Part shown: piece by piece, positions 1-7,530 of the stretch
How positions within the stretch are numbered: position 1 is the stretch's first letter
Layout of the letters: every line of letters starts with the position of its first letter
Assembly: GCA_028290325.1 (NCBI GenBank)
Contig: JAQGJY010000309.1
Coordinates: 1-8,892, forward strand
DNA from: Tardiphaga sp.
GTDB taxonomy: Bacteria > Pseudomonadota > Alphaproteobacteria > Rhizobiales > Xanthobacteraceae
DNA: 8,892 nucleotides
Direction of reading: 5' to 3'
Notes under the pieces: model-generated
What the model saw: only the letters and a program-made list of their open reading frames with translations
What the model was told of the DNA's origin: nothing
The model's database searches: none
Position numbers and translations under genes: made by a program

Positions 1-554
1 GACGTGCCGCCGCCGATATCGGCGATCAACGCGATCTGCTCGTGCGAAATCTGCCGTTCGTAATCCAGCGCCGCCGCGATCGGCTCGAACTGAAACGTGA
101 CGTCGTCGAAGCCGACCTCGCGCGCGATCGCCAGCAGCGTCGCCTCGGCCTTGCGATCACCCTCCGCCGATTGATCGACAAAGTGCACCGGGCGGCCATG
201 CACGACCTGCCGCAACTCACGGCCCGTCGCCTGTTCCGCGCGACGCTTCACCGCGCCGACATAACTGGCGATGACCGCGTGAAAGCTGACGCGCTCGCGC
301 CCGACGCGCGTCGTCTCATCAATCAGAGACGTCCCGAGCACGGATTTGAGGCTTCGCATCAGGCGGCCGGGCGTGCCGTCGATATAGGCCTCGATCGCCT
401 TGCGGCCGATCACCGCGCCGCCGTCATGGCCATAGAAGATCGCGCTCGGAATCGTGACGTGACCGGCCTCCACCTCGGCCAGCACCGGCGCGTCGGCGTC
501 GAACGTGCCGAGCGTCGTGTTGGATGTTCCGAAATCGAGACCGCAAAACGACAT
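1..554 (-). CDS. Hsp70-family chaperone (YegD-like), 3' part missing beyond window edge
   Basis: N-terminal 184 codons of an actin-fold ATPase of the Hsp70 superfamily; the reading frame is still open at base 1, so the rest lies outside the window. The start is ATG at 554. It puts the phosphate-1 loop GLDFGTSNTT at residues 5-14, as expected for YegD-type proteins; no strong Shine-Dalgarno is seen. A second nucleotide-binding motif, DIGGGT, occupies residues 179-184 at the very edge, and FEPIAAALDYE at 156-166 matches the Hsp70 'EPTAAALAYG' segment that precedes it. The spacing of about 170 residues between phosphate loops fits DnaK-like ATPases. Family knowledge: YegD-like proteins are stand-alone putative chaperones lacking the usual DnaK C-terminal lid; the substrate is unknown. 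Whether that holds here cannot be seen, because the C-terminus is missing. The gene is divergent from the FKBP gene, another folding factor. Confidence 0.9.
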   Translation of the reverse strand, partial: MSFCGLDFGTSNTTLGTFDADAPVLAEVEAGHVTIPSAIFYGHDGGAVIGRKAIEAYIDGTPGRLMRSLKSVLGTSLIDETTRVGRERVSFHAVIASYVGAVKRRAEQATGRELRQVVHGRPVHFVDQSAEGDRKAEATLLAIAREVGFDDVTFQFEPIAAALDYERQISHEQIALIADIGGGT

Positions 555-872
555 GAGGCATCCAGGGGATGAGGAAGGAGCGTCCGTTTACACAGGTCGC
601 GTGCCGCGATCCACCCTGATGTCGCCTCGGCAGCGCGGCCATCTCGCGACTGTCACACACGCAACCCTTGTCGCGGAGGGCCGCCGACGTCAGCGCGATC
701 GCCGTCGATTGTGCATTGGCCCGGCGAAGCCGCCAGCACGGCATCGATCATGGCAGGCGCGGCGAGATGTCCACGGCCGCTGATCGCCACTCCGGTTCCG
801 TTTTGACCTCAGTGGCGAAAAATGGTTTCGTCCGCGCCATTCAGGGCAGACCGACCTCAAGGAGCCGGACCG
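555..872. other. Divergent intergenic region between Hsp70-like and FKBP genes
   Basis: This 318-base stretch separates two divergent start codons and should contain promoters for both. I see no convincing gene: the open frames that cross it have arginine-rich, composition-driven translations and lack good ribosome binding sites. A perfect 8-bp inverted repeat (784-791 and 811-818) lies 55 bases before the FKBP start. A -35-like TTGACC (803-808) sits in its loop, but no good -10 follows at the right distance. No promoter is called for the Hsp70-like gene. Confidence 0.6.
784..818. repeat. Perfect 8-bp inverted repeat upstream of the FKBP gene
   Basis: The arms TCGCCACT (784-791) and AGTGGCGA (811-818) are perfect complements separated by 19 bases, and the right arm is followed by a short A run. 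A -35-like TTGACC at 803-808 lies between them. It could be a regulator binding site or a hairpin in a leader transcript. No known regulator motif is recognised, and chance occurrence is possible. Confidence 0.35.
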
Positions 873-1331
873 ATGACGATGATTTCCCGCAGGACCGCGC
901 TCTCTACGCTGGCCCTTTCTCTCGCGGCGGTCGCCGCACGGCCCATCGCGGCTCAAGCTCAAGGAAAACCAATGACCACACCGACCACGACCGCCTCCGG
1001 CCTGCAATATACCGACACCGTCGTCGGCACCGGCGCCGCGCCGAAGCCCGGCCAGACCTGCGTGATGCATTACACCGGCTGGCTCTATAACAACGGCATC
1101 AAGGGCGCGAAATTCGACTCGTCGGTCGATCGCGGCCAGCCCTTCGAATTCAAGATCGGCGTCAAGCAAGTGATCGGCGGCTGGGACGAAGGCGTCTCGA
1201 CGATGAAGGTCGGCGGCAAGCGCACCCTGATCATTCCGCCGGATCTCGGCTATGGCGCGCGCGGCGCCGGCGGCGTCATTCCGCCGAACGCCGTGCTGAT
1301 GTTCGACGTCGAGCTGTTGGGTGTGAAGTAG
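873..1331 (+). CDS. FKBP-type peptidyl-prolyl cis-trans isomerase with export signal
   Basis: A 152-residue single-domain FKBP that interconverts cis and trans prolyl bonds, probably in the periplasm. The start at 873 is chosen because AAGGAG (859-864) lies 8 bases upstream; the frame is also open back to an ATG at 822, which has no such site. Residues 1-29 look like a signal peptide: twin arginine in ISRRTALS (4-11), a hydrophobic stretch of alanines and leucines (9-22) and an AQA cleavage site at 27-29. This may be Tat-type, but a Sec signal cannot be excluded. The FKBP domain covers about 45-152. FKBP12 pocket residues are conserved by motif: Tyr67 (HYTGWL), Phe81-Asp82 (FDSS), Phe91, Val100-Ile101 (VIGGWDEG), Trp104, Tyr127 (DLGYG) and Phe144 (MFDVELL). 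An internal ATG at 972 (Met34) has its own AAGGA 6 bases upstream, so a cytosolic 119-residue form is possible. Confidence 0.93.
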   Translation: MTMISRRTALSTLALSLAAVAARPIAAQAQGKPMTTPTTTASGLQYTDTVVGTGAAPKPGQTCVMHYTGWLYNNGIKGAKFDSSVDRGQPFEFKIGVKQVIGGWDEGVSTMKVGGKRTLIIPPDLGYGARGAGGVIPPNAVLMFDVELLGVK

Positions 1332-1353
1332 CTCTGATGTCGTAACCGGCAGC

Positions 1354-1386
1354 GCGCACCCTCTCCCCTTGTCGGCGAGGGTGCGC
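1354..1386. terminator. Hairpin between convergent FKBP and fdsD genes, likely bidirectional terminator
   Basis: Perfect 10-bp arms GCGCACCCTC (1354-1363) and GAGGGTGCGC (1377-1386) enclose a 13-base loop. The hairpin lies 22 bases after the FKBP stop and 26 bases after the fdsD stop, exactly where two converging transcripts should end. There is no T run on either side, so this is not a textbook intrinsic terminator. The pyrimidine-rich CCCTCTCCCC followed by a GAGGG arm resembles dispersed palindromic intergenic elements common in Rhizobiales and other GC-rich proteobacteria (recalled, not searched). Confidence 0.6.
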
Positions 1387-1412
1387 AACGGCTGTTGCCG
1401 CGCCTCGGATCA

Positions 1413-1634
1413 TCACCCCTTCAACGCCGCGATGGCTTCGCGCACCGGCGGGTCGAGCCCCTCGCCACCGGCATCGAGATGCGCGGTGATCGCCTTGCGC
1501 ATCCGCGGATCCCAGAACTTGCGGATATGCTCGGTGATCCCCGGCACGGCCTTGTCCGCGCCCTGGCTGCGAAAGAACGTGCCAATCTGGTTGGCCATGT
1601 AGATCAGCCGGTCAGGCGACGTCGCTTGCGTCAT
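1413..1634 (-). CDS. fdsD: Formate dehydrogenase delta subunit FdsD
   Basis: A 73-residue protein, the last gene of the formate dehydrogenase operon. It matches the FdsD family in length and in its diagnostic segments: RLIYMANQIGTFFRSQG (9-25), an ITEHIRKFWDPRMR stretch around 33-46, and HLDAGGEGLDPPVREA near the C-terminus. Family knowledge: FdsD is a small accessory subunit found only with soluble FdsGBA-type enzymes. In Rhodobacter capsulatus it is needed for active enzyme and has been linked to handling of the molybdenum cofactor. There are no cysteines, so it carries no Fe-S cluster. The ATG at 1634 lies inside the fdhD gene and the two overlap by 23 bases, which suggests translational coupling. 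An AAGAGA about 9 bases upstream is a weak ribosome binding site. Confidence 0.93.
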   Translation of the reverse strand: MTQATSPDRLIYMANQIGTFFRSQGADKAVPGITEHIRKFWDPRMRKAITAHLDAGGEGLDPPVREAIAALKG

Positions 1635-2442
1635 GCTCGTTGGTCTCTTTCAAAATTCGATGGGGGTGCGTGAACACCTCGAAGCCGTCGGCGCGCGCGA
1701 TCGCCACCAGCGTGATCCCGGCCGTCTCGGCCATGCGAACCGCGAGCGCGGTCGGCGCGGAGACGGACACGATCACCGCCGCATTCATCGCGGCGGATTT
1801 CTGCACCATCTCGACCGACACGCGGCTCGTCAGCAGCACGATGCCGTCGGTCGCGGCGATCTGTTCGCGGGCCAAGGCGCCGGCCAGCTTGTCGAGGGCG
1901 TTGTGACGGCCGACATCCTCGCGCAGGCAGATGATGCCGCGCGCCGCCGTCCAGAATGCCGCCGCATGGATCGCGCGGGTTTCGATGTTGAGCACCTGCA
2001 ACGGGGCGACCGCCTGCATCGCCGCCATGATCTGCCGCGGCGAAAATTCGCGCCCGCCGGTGACGATCGCCGCTGGCTTGAGCGCCGCCTGGATCGAATC
2101 GACACCGCAGAGCCCGCAGCCGGTCGGACCGGCGATCTGCCGCCGACGTTCGCGCAATTTGTCCTCATGGGCTTGTGGCAGCCACATCCGCACCTCGACG
2201 CCGCCATCGAGATCGACGATCTCCAGCGACTCGATCTCATCCGGCGATTGGACGACGCCTTCGGCAAGGCTGAAGCCGACGGCGAAATCATGCAGGTTGG
2301 CCGGCGTCGCCATCATCACCGCATGGGTGCCGCCATTATAGGTCAGCGCCACGGCGGTCTCTTCCGGCACCGCGCGGGCCGACGTGCTGACGCCGCTATC
2401 CCGCCAGACCTTGCGTGCAACGCTGCGAACCGGCCCGTCCAT
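1612..2442 (-). CDS. fdhD: Formate dehydrogenase accessory sulfurtransferase FdhD (FdsC)
   Basis: A 276-residue FdhD/NarQ-family protein, called FdsC in fds operons. The family moves sulfur from the cysteine desulfurase IscS to the bis-MGD molybdenum cofactor and helps insert it into the alpha subunit. The key CGLCG motif (Cys109 and Cys112) is present. Other family segments are LTYNGGTHAVMMATPANLHD (33-52), FAVGFSLAEGVV (53-64), and C-terminal REDVGRHNALDKLAG, SRVSVEMVQKSA and SAPTALAVRMAE blocks. The start is ATG at 2442: it begins one base after the fdsA stop, whereas the further upstream start at 2502 would add 20 low-complexity residues inside fdsA. Overlapping or touching neighbours on both sides (1-base gap to fdsA, 23-base overlap with fdsD) support one transcript and coupled translation. 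Its presence fits FdsA needing a sulfurated cofactor. Confidence 0.96.
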   Translation of the reverse strand: MDGPVRSVARKVWRDSGVSTSARAVPEETAVALTYNGGTHAVMMATPANLHDFAVGFSLAEGVVQSPDEIESLEIVDLDGGVEVRMWLPQAHEDKLRERRRQIAGPTGCGLCGVDSIQAALKPAAIVTGGREFSPRQIMAAMQAVAPLQVLNIETRAIHAAAFWTAARGIICLREDVGRHNALDKLAGALAREQIAATDGIVLLTSRVSVEMVQKSAAMNAAVIVSVSAPTALAVRMAETAGITLVAIARADGFEVFTHPHRILKETNEHDASDVA

Positions 2443-2443
2443 G

Positions 2444-5353
2444 CTACTCGGCGGCCTCGGCCGGGATGGCGATGCGACGCGACTGGCGCGCCTGCTCATC
2501 ATAGTCCCTCTGCCATTCCGACGGCCCGTTCGAGGGCGAAATCTGCACCGCCGTCACCTTGTATTCGGGACAGTTCGTCGCCCAGTCCGAGAACTCCGTC
2601 GTGATCACGTTGGCCTGCGTCGTCGGATGATGGAAGGTCGTATAGACGACACCCGGCGCCACCCGTTCGGTGATCCGCGCGCGCAATGTCGTCTCGCCAG
2701 CGCGGCTCTGCAGCCTGCACCAGTCGCCGTCACGAACGCCGCGCATCTCGGCATCGTGCGGATGCATCTCGAGACGATCCTCCTCATGCCAGACAATATT
2801 CTCGGTGCGCCGCGTCTGCGCGCCGACATTGTACTGGCTGAGGATGCGCCCGGTCGTGAGCAGCAGCGGGAATCGCGGCCCGGTGCGCTCGTCGGTGGCG
2901 ACGTATTCGGTGATCATGAACTTGCCTTTGCCGCGCACGAAGCCGTCGATATGCATCACGGGTGTGCCGAGCGGCGCCTTCTCGTTGCAAGGCCATTGCA
3001 CCGAGCCGACCTCGTCGAGCAAAGCAAACGAGACGCCGGCGAAAGTCGGCGTCAAGGCGGCGATCTCGTCCATGATCTCCGAGGGATGGCTGTAGGTCAT
3101 CTCATAGCCGAGCGCCTTGGCGAATCCGAGCGTCACTTCCCAGTCTTCGAGACCATTCTTGGGCGACATCACCTTGCGGACGCGCTGGATGCGGCGTTCG
3201 GCATTGGTGAAGGTGCCATTCTTCTCCAGGAAGGTCGAGCCTGGGAAAAACACGTGGGCGTAGTTCGCGGTCTCGTTCAAAAAAAGATCATGGACGATGA
3301 CGCATTCCATCGCCGAGAGCGCGGCGACGACATGCTTGGTGTTCGGATCGGATTGCAGGATGTCTTCGCCCTGCACGTACAGGCCCATGAAGGTGCCTTC
3401 GACGGCGGCATCGAACATGTTCGGAATCCGCAGACCCGGCTCGGCGTTGAGCTTGACGTTCCACATCGCCTCGAATTGCTCGCGGACCGCGTCGCCCGCA
3501 ATATGCCGATAGCCCGGCAATTCATGCGGAAACGACCCCATGTCGCAGGAGCCCTGCACGTTGTTCTGGCCGCGCAGCGGATTCACGCCGACGCCGGGAC
3601 GACCGATATTGCCGGTCGCCATCGCCAGGTTGGCGATCGCGATCACGGTGGTCGAGCCCTGCGAATGTTCGGTGACGCCGAGACCATAATAGATCGCGCC
3701 GTTGCCGCCGGTGGCGAACAACCGCGCCGCCGCGCGCAACTCTTTCGGATCGACGCCGGTCATGATGCCGGTGGCTTCCGGGCTGTGCTTCGGTTGGGCG
3801 ACGAACGCCGCCCAGTCCTCGAACTCGCTCCAGTCGCAGCGCTCGCGCACGAACGCTTCATCGACGAGGCCTTCGGTGACGATGACATGCGCCATAGCGG
3901 TGAGCACGGCGACGTTGGTGCCCGGCAGCAGCGGCAGATGATGCTGCGCCTCGACATGCGCCGAGCGCACGATATCAGTGCGACGCGGATCGACCACGAT
4001 CAGCTTGGCACCCGCGCGCAGGCGCTTCTTGAGGCGCGAGGCGAACACCGGATGGCCGTCGGTCGGGTTCGCACCGATGATCATCACCACGTCGGCCTGT
4101 TCGACCGAGTCGAAATCCTGGGTGCCGGCCGACGTGCCGAAGGTGCTGGACAGGCCATAGCCGGTCGGCGAGTGACAGACGCGCGCGCAAGTGTCGACAT
4201 TGTTGTTGCCGAAGCCGGCGCGGATCAGCTTCTGCACCACAAACACTTCCTCGTTGGTGCAGCGCGACGACGTAATGCCGCCGATGGCGTCGCGGCCATG
4301 CTTGGCCTGAATGCCTCTGAATTTTGTCGCCGCGAAATTGAACGCCTCGTCCCACGACACTTCCTGCCATGGATCGGTGATGCGCTCGCGGATCATCGGA
4401 TTGAGGATGCGCTCCTTGTGGTTGGCATAGCCCCAGGCGAACCGGCCCTTGACGCAGGAGTGGCCGCGATTGGCCTTGCCGTCTTTGTACGGCACCATGC
4501 GGACGAGCTCCTCGCCGCGCATTTCCGCCTTGAAGGTGCAGCCGACGCCGCAATAGGCGCAGGTGGTGACGGCGGAATGTTCCGGCTGGCCGATGGCGAT
4601 CACGCTCTTTTCGGTCAGCGTCGCCGTTGGGCAGGCCTGCACGCAGGCGCCGCACGAGACGCATTCCGAGCCGAGGAACGACTCGCTCATGCCCGGCGAG
4701 ACGCGGCTCTCGAAGCCGCGGCCTGAGATCGTCAGTGCGAAGGTGCCCTGCACTTCCTCGCAGGCGCGGACGCAGCGCGAGCAGACGATGCACTTCGACG
4801 GATCGTAGGTGAAATACGGATTGCTCTCGTCCTTGGCCATCCAGTGATCGTTCTCGCAATCGTGCGGCGAGTGATCGTGACCGGGGCTGGGTTTGGTTTT
4901 GGCGAAGACATGGTTCTCGCCCTCGTAGCCGTAACGCACATCGCGCAGCCCGACCGCGCCGGCCATGTCCTGCAATTCGCAATCGCCATTGGCGGCGCAG
5001 GTCAGGCAATCGAGCGGATGGTCGGAGATGTACAACTCCATCACGCCCTTGCGAATCGTCTGAAGCCGCTGGTTCTGCGTATGCACGACGAGACCGTTCA
5101 TGGCCGGCGTGGTGCAGGACGCCGGCGTCCCCGCGCGGCCTTCGATCTCAACCAGACACAGCCGGCACGAGCCGAACGCGTCGACCATGTCGGTCGCGCA
5201 CAGCTTCGGAATCTGCGTGCCCATCTCCATCGCCGCGCGCATGATCGAGGTGCCCTCGGGCACCGTCACGCTGTGGCCGTCGATGGTCAGCGTCACCATC
5301 GTCGCGCTTTTGGCGCGCGGCGTACCGTAATCGATTTCGTGAACGAGCGACAT
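2444..5353 (-). CDS. fdsA: NAD-dependent formate dehydrogenase alpha subunit FdsA (molybdenum catalytic subunit)
   Basis: A 969-residue catalytic subunit that oxidises formate to CO2 at a bis-MGD molybdenum centre in the cytoplasm. Domains in order: an N-terminal NuoG-like 2Fe-2S ferredoxin domain (Cys52, 63, 66, 80); a His-ligated 4Fe-4S site (His112, Cys116, 119, 125); two ferredoxin-type 4Fe-4S sites (Cys188, 191, 194, 198 and Cys231, 234, 237, 241); then the molybdopterin oxidoreductase part with a 4Fe-4S site (Cys265, 268, 272, 300). The Mo ligand is Cys393 with His394 (CARVCHSPT), not selenocysteine. The catalytic arginine is Arg594 (NPLRGQNNVQG). These sit a constant 7 residues after Cys386, His387 and Arg587 of Rhodobacter capsulatus FdsA (recalled numbering). 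The C-terminal cofactor-binding domain runs from about residue 850. The start at 5353 has AGGA 7 bases upstream, overlapping the fdsB stop; Met19 is a less likely alternative. Confidence 0.98.
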   Translation of the reverse strand: MSLVHEIDYGTPRAKSATMVTLTIDGHSVTVPEGTSIMRAAMEMGTQIPKLCATDMVDAFGSCRLCLVEIEGRAGTPASCTTPAMNGLVVHTQNQRLQTIRKGVMELYISDHPLDCLTCAANGDCELQDMAGAVGLRDVRYGYEGENHVFAKTKPSPGHDHSPHDCENDHWMAKDESNPYFTYDPSKCIVCSRCVRACEEVQGTFALTISGRGFESRVSPGMSESFLGSECVSCGACVQACPTATLTEKSVIAIGQPEHSAVTTCAYCGVGCTFKAEMRGEELVRMVPYKDGKANRGHSCVKGRFAWGYANHKERILNPMIRERITDPWQEVSWDEAFNFAATKFRGIQAKHGRDAIGGITSSRCTNEEVFVVQKLIRAGFGNNNVDTCARVCHSPTGYGLSSTFGTSAGTQDFDSVEQADVVMIIGANPTDGHPVFASRLKKRLRAGAKLIVVDPRRTDIVRSAHVEAQHHLPLLPGTNVAVLTAMAHVIVTEGLVDEAFVRERCDWSEFEDWAAFVAQPKHSPEATGIMTGVDPKELRAAARLFATGGNGAIYYGLGVTEHSQGSTTVIAIANLAMATGNIGRPGVGVNPLRGQNNVQGSCDMGSFPHELPGYRHIAGDAVREQFEAMWNVKLNAEPGLRIPNMFDAAVEGTFMGLYVQGEDILQSDPNTKHVVAALSAMECVIVHDLFLNETANYAHVFFPGSTFLEKNGTFTNAERRIQRVRKVMSPKNGLEDWEVTLGFAKALGYEMTYSHPSEIMDEIAALTPTFAGVSFALLDEVGSVQWPCNEKAPLGTPVMHIDGFVRGKGKFMITEYVATDERTGPRFPLLLTTGRILSQYNVGAQTRRTENIVWHEEDRLEMHPHDAEMRGVRDGDWCRLQSRAGETTLRARITERVAPGVVYTTFHHPTTQANVITTEFSDWATNCPEYKVTAVQISPSNGPSEWQRDYDEQARQSRRIAIPAEAAE

Positions 5354-5362
5354 GATGATGTC

Positions 5363-6900
<1,538 letters not shown>

Positions 6901-6904
<4 letters not shown>

Positions 6905-7377
6905 CGCTGCGCCTCCGCCATCAGGGCATCGAGCCGCGCAGTGTCGAGGCGCCCGATGACGCGGCCGTCGAACATCGCGGAGGGCGCCGTCGCGCACAGG
7001 CCAAGGCAATAGATCGGCTCCAGCGTCACGCGCCCGTCGCCCGTCGTATGGCCGATTTTCACGCCGAGCTTCTGTTCGGCGCGGGCGGCCAGCGCGTCGC
7101 CGCCGGCGGCCTGACAGGCCTCGGCGCGGCACAATTTCAGCACATGCTGGCCGGCGGGCTCACGGCGGAAGTCGTGGTAAAACGTGAAAACACCGTGGAT
7201 CTCGGCGCGCGACCGGTTCAGCGCGTGCGCGACCATCGGAATCGCCGCTTCCGGCACATAGCCGAACGTCTCCTGCAGCGCGTGCAGGATGACCAGAGCG
7301 CCGCCTTCGACATGCTGATGTTCGGCGATGATCTCGGCGCCGCGGTCAGCAGTCCAAGCTTCATAGGCTGACGTCAC
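6901..7377 (-). CDS. fdsG: NAD-dependent formate dehydrogenase gamma subunit FdsG (2Fe-2S, NuoE-like)
   Basis: First gene of the operon, 158 residues, homologous to the 24-kDa NuoE subunit of complex I. The thioredoxin-like domain carries one 2Fe-2S cluster with four visible ligands: Cys83 and Cys88 (KLCRAEACQAAGG) and Cys124 and Cys128 (IYCLGLCATAPSAM). The N-terminal helical part contains LHALQETFGYVPEAAI (31-46) and the conserved IHGVFTFYHDF (60-70). The start is a GTG at 7377. Reading upstream in frame, a TGA comes before any ATG, GTG or TTG, and the next methionine is residue 48, so GTG is the only reasonable start; GGGAA about 7 bases upstream is a modest ribosome binding site. The stop overlaps the fdsB start by 4 bases. 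With FdsB it forms the diaphorase half of the enzyme. Confidence 0.96.
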
Positions 7378-7410
7378 GAGCGTTTCCCAACGATTTGTTT
7401 TCGATCGTCA

Positions 7411-7440
7411 ATTCTGGATTGGAATGGCTCCAAAGATCAA
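7411..7440 (-). promoter_or_regulatory. Candidate sigma-70-type promoter of the fds operon
   Basis: On the minus strand, TTGATC (7435-7440) followed by an 18-base spacer and CAGAAT (7411-7416) is the best -35/-10 pair in the gap before fdsG; each box matches four of six consensus positions. It would start transcription near 7405, about 28 bases before the GTG. That places the 7461-7475 dyad at about -63, the usual place for the primary site of LysR activators. This is inferred from spacing only. Confidence 0.35.
7419..7433. promoter_or_regulatory. Second LysR-type dyad (5-5-5) within the candidate fds promoter
   Basis: TTGGA-ATGGC-TCCAA is a perfect 5-bp inverted repeat with a 5-base spacer that satisfies T-N11-A (7420 to 7432). 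Its centre is 42 bp from the centre of the 7461-7475 dyad, and it lies between the candidate -35 and -10 boxes. It could be the activation subsite of a LysR tetramer, or a repressing site in the absence of inducer. Confidence 0.4.
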
Positions 7441-7460
7441 TATCGGTGTCTCATGCTGCA

Positions 7461-7475
7461 ATACGGAATTCGTAT
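7461..7475. promoter_or_regulatory. LysR-type operator (ATAC-N7-GTAT, T-N11-A) upstream of fdsG
   Basis: ATACGGAATTCGTAT is a perfect dyad: ATACG and CGTAT arms around GAATT. It fits both T-N11-A (7462 to 7474) and the ATAC-N7-GTAT form of the LysR box. It lies 83 bases before the fdsG start and 55 bases past the end of the adjacent lysR gene, so the product of that gene is the obvious candidate to bind it. The motif is read directly; binding is inferred. Confidence 0.6.
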
Positions 7476-7485
7476 CGTTGGCGAT

Positions 7486-7516
7486 GGAACCATGCGTTCC
7501 GGATCGGCACCGGAAC
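7486..7516 (-). terminator. Hairpin(s) just after lysR; possible terminator with competing stem
   Basis: Perfect 7-bp arms GTTCCGG (7496-7502) and CCGGAAC (7510-7516) around a 7-base loop form a hairpin 14 bases past the lysR stop. A second, shorter stem, GGAAC (7486-7490) with GTTCC (7496-7500), reuses the same middle arm, so only one can form at a time. No T run follows on the minus strand, so intrinsic termination would be weak. The first stem may end lysR transcription before the fds promoter. Confidence 0.45.
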
Positions 7517-7530
7517 CCACGAGGCGGCGC

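Noticed and set aside
42..783. Plus-strand frames over the left-end Hsp70-like gene and the following gap
   Set aside because: The minus-strand Hsp70 motifs are unmistakable, and the plus frames have no ribosome binding sites or recognisable content.
690..1388. 232-codon minus-strand frame opposite the FKBP gene
   Set aside because: It overlaps the FKBP gene entirely, and the low-complexity arginine/glycine translation indicates a shadow.
2443..2502. Upstream extension of fdhD to a start at 2502
   Set aside because: The extra 20 residues are encoded within the fdsA end and are unlike FdhD N-termini; ATG at 2442 directly follows the fdsA stop.
1633..2604. 323-codon open frame on the plus strand opposite fdhD
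   Set aside because: It is antisense to fdhD, whose motifs and operon junctions are clear; the translation is His/Arg/Asp-rich with no domain.
4168..4200. Possible selenocysteine at the FdsA active site
   Set aside because: The codon for residue 393 is a normal cysteine codon and no in-frame TGA is present; this is a Cys-type enzyme.
2384..4726. 780-codon open frame on the plus strand opposite fdsA
   Set aside because: It is antisense to the fully conserved fdsA gene, rich in Arg, His, Asp and Ala with no recognisable motif, as expected for the complementary frame of high-GC coding DNA.
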